Below are positions 60,924 to 64,000 of a stretch of DNA of 64,000 nucleotides, piece by piece. Numbering within the stretch: the first letter of the stretch is position 1; every line of letters begins with the position of its first letter. Location of the stretch: positions 30,953 through 94,952 of the forward strand of contig JAJBUA010000067.1 in NCBI GenBank assembly GCA_020860565.1, read 5' to 3'. A program made the translations under genes and the position numbers. The notes below the pieces were generated by a model. The model ran no database searches and was not told the origin of the DNA. It worked only from the letters and a program-made list of their open reading frames with translations. This DNA comes from Clostridiales bacterium. GTDB taxonomy: Bacteria; Bacillota; Clostridia; Lachnospirales; Lachnospiraceae.

Positions 60924-61817
60924 ATGAAAACAAAAGAACAACTGGGCGGCATCTACTCCGCCAGTATCACCCCGTATGACCACGAGGGACGAGTGGATGG
61001 CGCGGCTCTGCAGGCCGTTATGCGGCGCAATTTAAAAGAAGGCGCGGCCGGATTTTTTGTCGGCGGCAGCAGCGGAGAATGTTTCCTGCTGACCGAAGCA
61101 GAGCGCATTCAGGTATTCGAAGCGGCTTCTGCCTTTGCCGGCCAGACCAATCTGATCGCCCATGTCGGCGCGATCGGTACGGACGAAGCGATCCGCTATA
61201 CCAAAGCCGCCATGGGGATGGGCTTTGATTTTGTCGCTGCCACCGCGCCCTTCTATTACGGCTTTTCATCGAAAGAAATCTGCCGCTACTATTATGACAT
61301 CGCAGAAGCCGCAGGTGCACCGGTTCTGATTTACAATTTTCCCGGCAATACCCACAAGGAGTTCGATGTCGCCAATGCGGATTACTGCGAACTTTTCCGC
61401 AGCGGAGCCATCCTTGGCGTAAAACAGACCAACTATAACCTCTTCCAGATGGAGCGCATCCTCAATCTGAATCCGGATCTGATCGCTTTTGACGGTTACG
61501 ATGAAACCATGGTCGCTGCGCAGGCGCTCGGTTCCATCGGCTCCATCGGCAGCACATTCAATATGATGCTGCCTCATTACAAAAAAATCTTTACGCTCTT
61601 TGAGGAAGGAAAACGCGCGCAGGCGCTTGAGCTGCAGCACAAAGCGAATAACTGCATGGAGGCCATGTGCCGCGTAGGCCTGATCCCCGCCATCAAATAT
61701 GAGCTCGGACGCCAGGGTATCCCGGTCGGAGAAGCCCGCCGGCCTTTCTCTTCGCTGACAGAAGAGCAGAAAGCATATCTGGACGACGTGCTGGACCGCG
61801 ATCTTGTAAGCGAATAA
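60924..61817 (+). CDS. NanA/DapA-family aldolase, probably N-acetylneuraminate lyase
   Basis: 297 residues of the class I pyruvate aldolase family. FVGGSSGECFLLTEAE (about 46-61) is the GxxGE motif, YNFPGNT (about 134) the Tyr region, and GVKQTNYNLFQMERI (about 162) holds the Schiff-base Lys. IGSIGSTFNMMLPHY near 205 is typical of NanA rather than DapA. It would split sialic acid to N-acetylmannosamine and pyruvate, although no other sialic acid gene is near. ATG 60924 has AAGGAG nine bases upstream. Confidence 0.85.
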   Translation: MKTKEQLGGIYSASITPYDHEGRVDGAALQAVMRRNLKEGAAGFFVGGSSGECFLLTEAERIQVFEAASAFAGQTNLIAHVGAIGTDEAIRYTKAAMGMGFDFVAATAPFYYGFSSKEICRYYYDIAEAAGAPVLIYNFPGNTHKEFDVANADYCELFRSGAILGVKQTNYNLFQMERILNLNPDLIAFDGYDETMVAAQALGSIGSIGSTFNMMLPHYKKIFTLFEEGKRAQALELQHKANNCMEAMCRVGLIPAIKYELGRQGIPVGEARRPFSSLTEEQKAYLDDVLDRDLVSE

Positions 61818-61830
61818 GACGCGGTGATTT

Positions 61831-62688
61831 TCATTGAATCATTTCCGACAGATTCTCATAAATTTTCGCCGCTACATCGGGCTTATTCATGGAATAAATA
61901 TGAATCCCCCGCACGCCGTTTGCCAGCAGATCAATGATCTGGTCCGTAGCGTAGGCGATACCGGCCTGTTTCATCGCTTTGGGGTTGTCCCCGAACTTAT
62001 CTACCAGCGAAAGGAAACGAGACGGCATGACACTGCCGGAAAGCTGAACCGCACGTTTCACCTGTGCTTTGGTCGTAATCGGCATGATACCGGCAATAAT
62101 CGGCACTGTTATGCCCTTTTGCAGCACACGGCATACATAGCTGTAATAAATGCTGTTATCAAAAAACATCTGTGTCGTCGCAAAATCACAACCCGCATCG
62201 ACCTTTTCCTTCAGGTGCCCGATATCTGCCGCCTTATTCGGCGCCTCTGGATGCCCCTCCGGATAACAGGCTGCCCCGATGCAGAAGTCTCCCTGTGAAC
62301 GGATCTCATGAATCAGCTCGGACGCATGATGGTACACGCCCGGCGTCTGTCCTCCCTCCGGGATATCGCCGCGCAATGCCAGGATATTTTCGATATGATT
62401 TTCCTTTAACTCATCCAGAACGTGATGTACCTTTTCTCTTGTCGAAGAATAACAGGTCACATGTGCGAGCGGAGTCACGCCCTGCTCCTGAATCATCTTC
62501 GCGATCTGCACGGTGTAGTCGCTCGTCCCGCCGCCTGCACCATAGGTAATGCTCATAAATGACGGATTGAGTTTTGCGATCTCACGCGCCGCTGCTTCTA
62601 CGGAATCAAATTTATCTGCGGTCTTTGGCGGGAAAACTTCAAAGGAGAGAGTAACCTTTCCTTCTGCCAGAATATCTCGAATTTTCAT
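61831..62688 (-). CDS. metF: Methylenetetrahydrofolate reductase
   Basis: 285 residues. FEVFPPKT (about 17), SITYGAGGGTSDYTV (about 49), LALRGDIPEGG (about 110), GAACYPEGHPEA and TTQMFFDN (about 180) are the MetF motifs that bind FAD and folate. It makes 5-methyl-THF for methionine or the Wood-Ljungdahl branch. The ATG at 62688 is preferred because a spaced GG-rich site precedes it. It is monocistronic and convergent with the nanA-like gene. Confidence 0.95.
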   Translation of the reverse strand: MKIRDILAEGKVTLSFEVFPPKTADKFDSVEAAAREIAKLNPSFMSITYGAGGGTSDYTVQIAKMIQEQGVTPLAHVTCYSSTREKVHHVLDELKENHIENILALRGDIPEGGQTPGVYHHASELIHEIRSQGDFCIGAACYPEGHPEAPNKAADIGHLKEKVDAGCDFATTQMFFDNSIYYSYVCRVLQKGITVPIIAGIMPITTKAQVKRAVQLSGSVMPSRFLSLVDKFGDNPKAMKQAGIAYATDQIIDLLANGVRGIHIYSMNKPDVAAKIYENLSEMIQ

Positions 62689-62841
62689 CGTTATCACCAT
62701 CCTTTGTTAAACCTACTTTTCTTGTCGGTTTATCGTAACACATCTCTTTCCGGGCTGTCAAGCAGTTCTTTTCAGAGGCGTGATGCAAGATTTGCTTTTC
62801 TTATATTTCAAAATCGTCTATAATATAATTTTGATGAAACA

Positions 62842-62862
62842 TCCGTCCCTGAGAGGAAACTT
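62842..62862. repeat. Family B fragment upstream of nudC
   Basis: CGTCCCTGAGAGGAAAC matches the start of family B elements at 4597 and 19576 (minus), without a visible partner arm. It may be a remnant; the match is short. Confidence 0.35.
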
Positions 62863-62898
62863 GTCATTTATTACTACATTTCAGGAGGTCTGATTACG

Positions 62899-63738
62899 AT
62901 GATTCAGGATATTGGAAACCATCATTATGACAATGCGTATCGTCCCACACCGCCATGTGCCGACAGTTATGTGCTTTATTATAATAACCGCAGGGCTCTC
63001 GTGATCCGGCAGGGAGAGCTGATTACGTTTCCACGCTTTCGGGATCTGGCGGAAGCGAATCCGCAGATTTTTCAGGATTATACTTATCTTTTTTCGATCG
63101 ATGAGGAACATTTTTATCTGATCGACGAACTGAACATTCCGGATTCTCTTCATGGGGAAATGATCGGTATCCGGGATTTCCGCGGGGCAGCGCCGCGTTA
63201 TCTGGCGTTTGCCGGGATCACGGGGCATCAGCTCTCGCAGTGGTATGCCAGCCGGCGCTTCTGCGGCCGCTGTGGTTCTCGTATGCGTCAGGACACGAAA
63301 GAGCGCATGATGTACTGTGACCACTGCCATCAGATGGAGTACCCCAAGATCTGTCCGGCCGTGATTATCGGCGTGACTCACCAGAATAAACTTCTTCTGA
63401 CTAAATATGCGCACCGGGAATTTACCAACTATGCTCTGGTTGCCGGTTTCTGTGAGATCGGTGAATCTCTGGAGGATACCATCCGGCGCGAGGTCATGGA
63501 GGAGGTTGGCCTGAAGGTCAACAATATCCGCTATTATAAGAGCCAGCCCTGGTCTTTCACGGATACGCTGCTTGCCGGGTTTTACTGTGACCTCGAGGAG
63601 GAGGATTCGATCCGTTTACAGGAGGACGAGCTCGCGCTCGCGCAGTGGTTTGAACGTGAAGATGTCCCTGTCAATGACCCCAATCACGCGAGTCTCACGC
63701 AGGAAATGATCACTTATTTTAAGGAAGGGCACGCCTGA
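62899..63738 (+). CDS. nudC: NADH pyrophosphatase (NudC-like)
   Basis: 279 residues. A zinc ribbon (CGRCGSRM...CDHCHQM, about 123-145), a Nudix box in GFCEIGESLEDTIRREVMEEVG (about 190-212), and SQPWSFTDTLLAGF (about 223), the SQPWPFPxS-like signature that separates NADH pyrophosphatases from other Nudix proteins. It cleaves NADH to NMNH and AMP, and can remove NAD caps from RNA. AGGAGG precedes the ATG. The end overlaps the AlkD-like gene by 20 bases. Confidence 0.92.
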   Translation: MIQDIGNHHYDNAYRPTPPCADSYVLYYNNRRALVIRQGELITFPRFRDLAEANPQIFQDYTYLFSIDEEHFYLIDELNIPDSLHGEMIGIRDFRGAAPRYLAFAGITGHQLSQWYASRRFCGRCGSRMRQDTKERMMYCDHCHQMEYPKICPAVIIGVTHQNKLLLTKYAHREFTNYALVAGFCEIGESLEDTIRREVMEEVGLKVNNIRYYKSQPWSFTDTLLAGFYCDLEEEDSIRLQEDELALAQWFEREDVPVNDPNHASLTQEMITYFKEGHA

Positions 63739-64000
63739 TTCGCAGCGTTTTCAGATACGCCTTGCGTTCTTCGCTGATCCGATAACTCTCGACTGCTTTC
63801 TGGATGGTTTTATTATGGGTCCAGGTATCCAGTGCATGATTTTCTATGTAGGGGATCGTGGATTCGTATTGCATGGCGAGCGCAGTTGCGAAATACCAGG
63901 CGATCATCATGTAGACATAGTATGCGTCAGGAGGTATGTTGTTGGCAAAACGTCCGTCTCTGGGCGGAAAGAATATCCTCCGAGGACCGCTTGCGCTTAG
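63719..64000 (-). CDS. DNA alkylation repair (AlkD-like) protein, C-terminal part
   Basis: Only the C-terminal part lies in the window. YYVYMMIAWYFATALAMQYESTI, ALDTWTHNKTIQKAVESYRISEERKAYLKTLR match the ends of AlkD-like HEAT-repeat glycosylases, which remove alkylated purines. Upstream of PDAYY the frame passes without a stop into a family B repeat (63937 to the edge), reading LSASGPRRIFF..RDGRFANN, which is not AlkD sequence. Either the repeat has inserted into the gene in frame or the gene is broken; the missing sequence at the right decides. Confidence 0.72.
   Translation of the reverse strand, partial: LSASGPRRIFFPPRDGRFANNIPPDAYYVYMMIAWYFATALAMQYESTIPYIENHALDTWTHNKTIQKAVESYRISEERKAYLKTLRIRRALP
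63937..64000. repeat. Family B repeat, left arm at window edge
   Basis: From TTGTTGGCAAAACGTCCGTC through ATATCCTCCGAGGACCGCTTGCGCT it matches the left arm of the full copy at 4584-4760, the last 25 bases exactly. The rest is beyond the window. It lies inside the AlkD-like reading frame. Confidence 0.75.

Noticed and set aside
60715..60927. 70-residue frame overlapping the nanA-like start
   Set aside because: It begins upstream of the promoter, so the mRNA would not contain its start; a shorter part inside the leader is possible but unsupported.

Overview
The window is about half G+C, has dense operons, AGGAGG-type ribosome binding sites and TTGACA/TATAAT promoters. It also carries a CIRCE box, an FMN riboswitch, CUT1 sugar importers, several MATE exporters and many GNAT and esterase genes. 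Together these point to an anaerobic gut Firmicute, most likely Lachnospiraceae (Clostridia). No rRNA, tRNA, CRISPR array, transposase or phage gene was recognised.

Layout. 1-4.6 kb: a pectin/rhamnogalacturonan-type module with two permeases, a small unknown protein and a sugar-binding lipoprotein, divergent from a GH105 hydrolase; two LacI-type operators lie between them. 4.8-10.6 kb: a MATE pump, a LacX-like mutarotase, a DUF362 iron-sulfur protein and an alanine/glycine:Na+ symporter. 10.7-13.3 kb: a metal-efflux operon (separate HMA protein, P-type ATPase, ArsR sensor) with a clear promoter and operator. 13.3-21.8 kb: a phosphoesterase, a nucleotidyltransferase/HTH pair resembling a toxin-antitoxin, a HAD phosphatase, an EIIB-ROK fusion, two divergent MATE pumps and an MBL-fold hydrolase.

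21.9-34.6 kb is the most unusual part. It is one co-directed (minus) locus. In transcription order it encodes an ECF-like sigma factor, an HlyD-type adaptor, a C39-peptidase ABC exporter, a second ABC exporter without a peptidase (the NHLM exporter pair), a membrane protein, a Gly-Gly leader precursor peptide, a second leader-like peptide, a STAS protein, a TIR-FHA fusion, a PP2C phosphatase and a membrane Ser/Thr kinase. No RiPP modification enzyme is visible. Two internal promoters share TGTTAC-N17-GTATMA and are candidates for the local sigma factor. The kinase, phosphatase and FHA trio resembles the switch that controls type VI secretion, here beside a peptide exporter.

34.7-53.1 kb: riboswitch-controlled RibU, a creatininase-family amidohydrolase, Hsp20 under HrcA/CIRCE, an iron-type ABC importer, a split transketolase, a D-amino-acid operon (aminotransferase, N-acyl-D-amino acid deacylase, YfcC carrier), an ATP-grasp enzyme, two esterases and GlpK. 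53.2-64 kb: ispE coupled to a GntR regulator, a subtilase, a D,D-carboxypeptidase with a DUF624 protein, small hypotheticals, a cyclophilin, a NanA-like lyase, MetF, NudC and the C-terminal part of an AlkD-like gene.

Three families of structured dispersed repeats run through the window. Family A is a three-hairpin element found 3' of genes. Family B is a long palindrome, one copy of which runs into the AlkD-like frame. Family C forms the 5' leaders of glpK and the nanA-like gene. Several of their stems change by compensating substitutions, which argues for selected structure. All functional calls rest on reading the sequence; no search was run.
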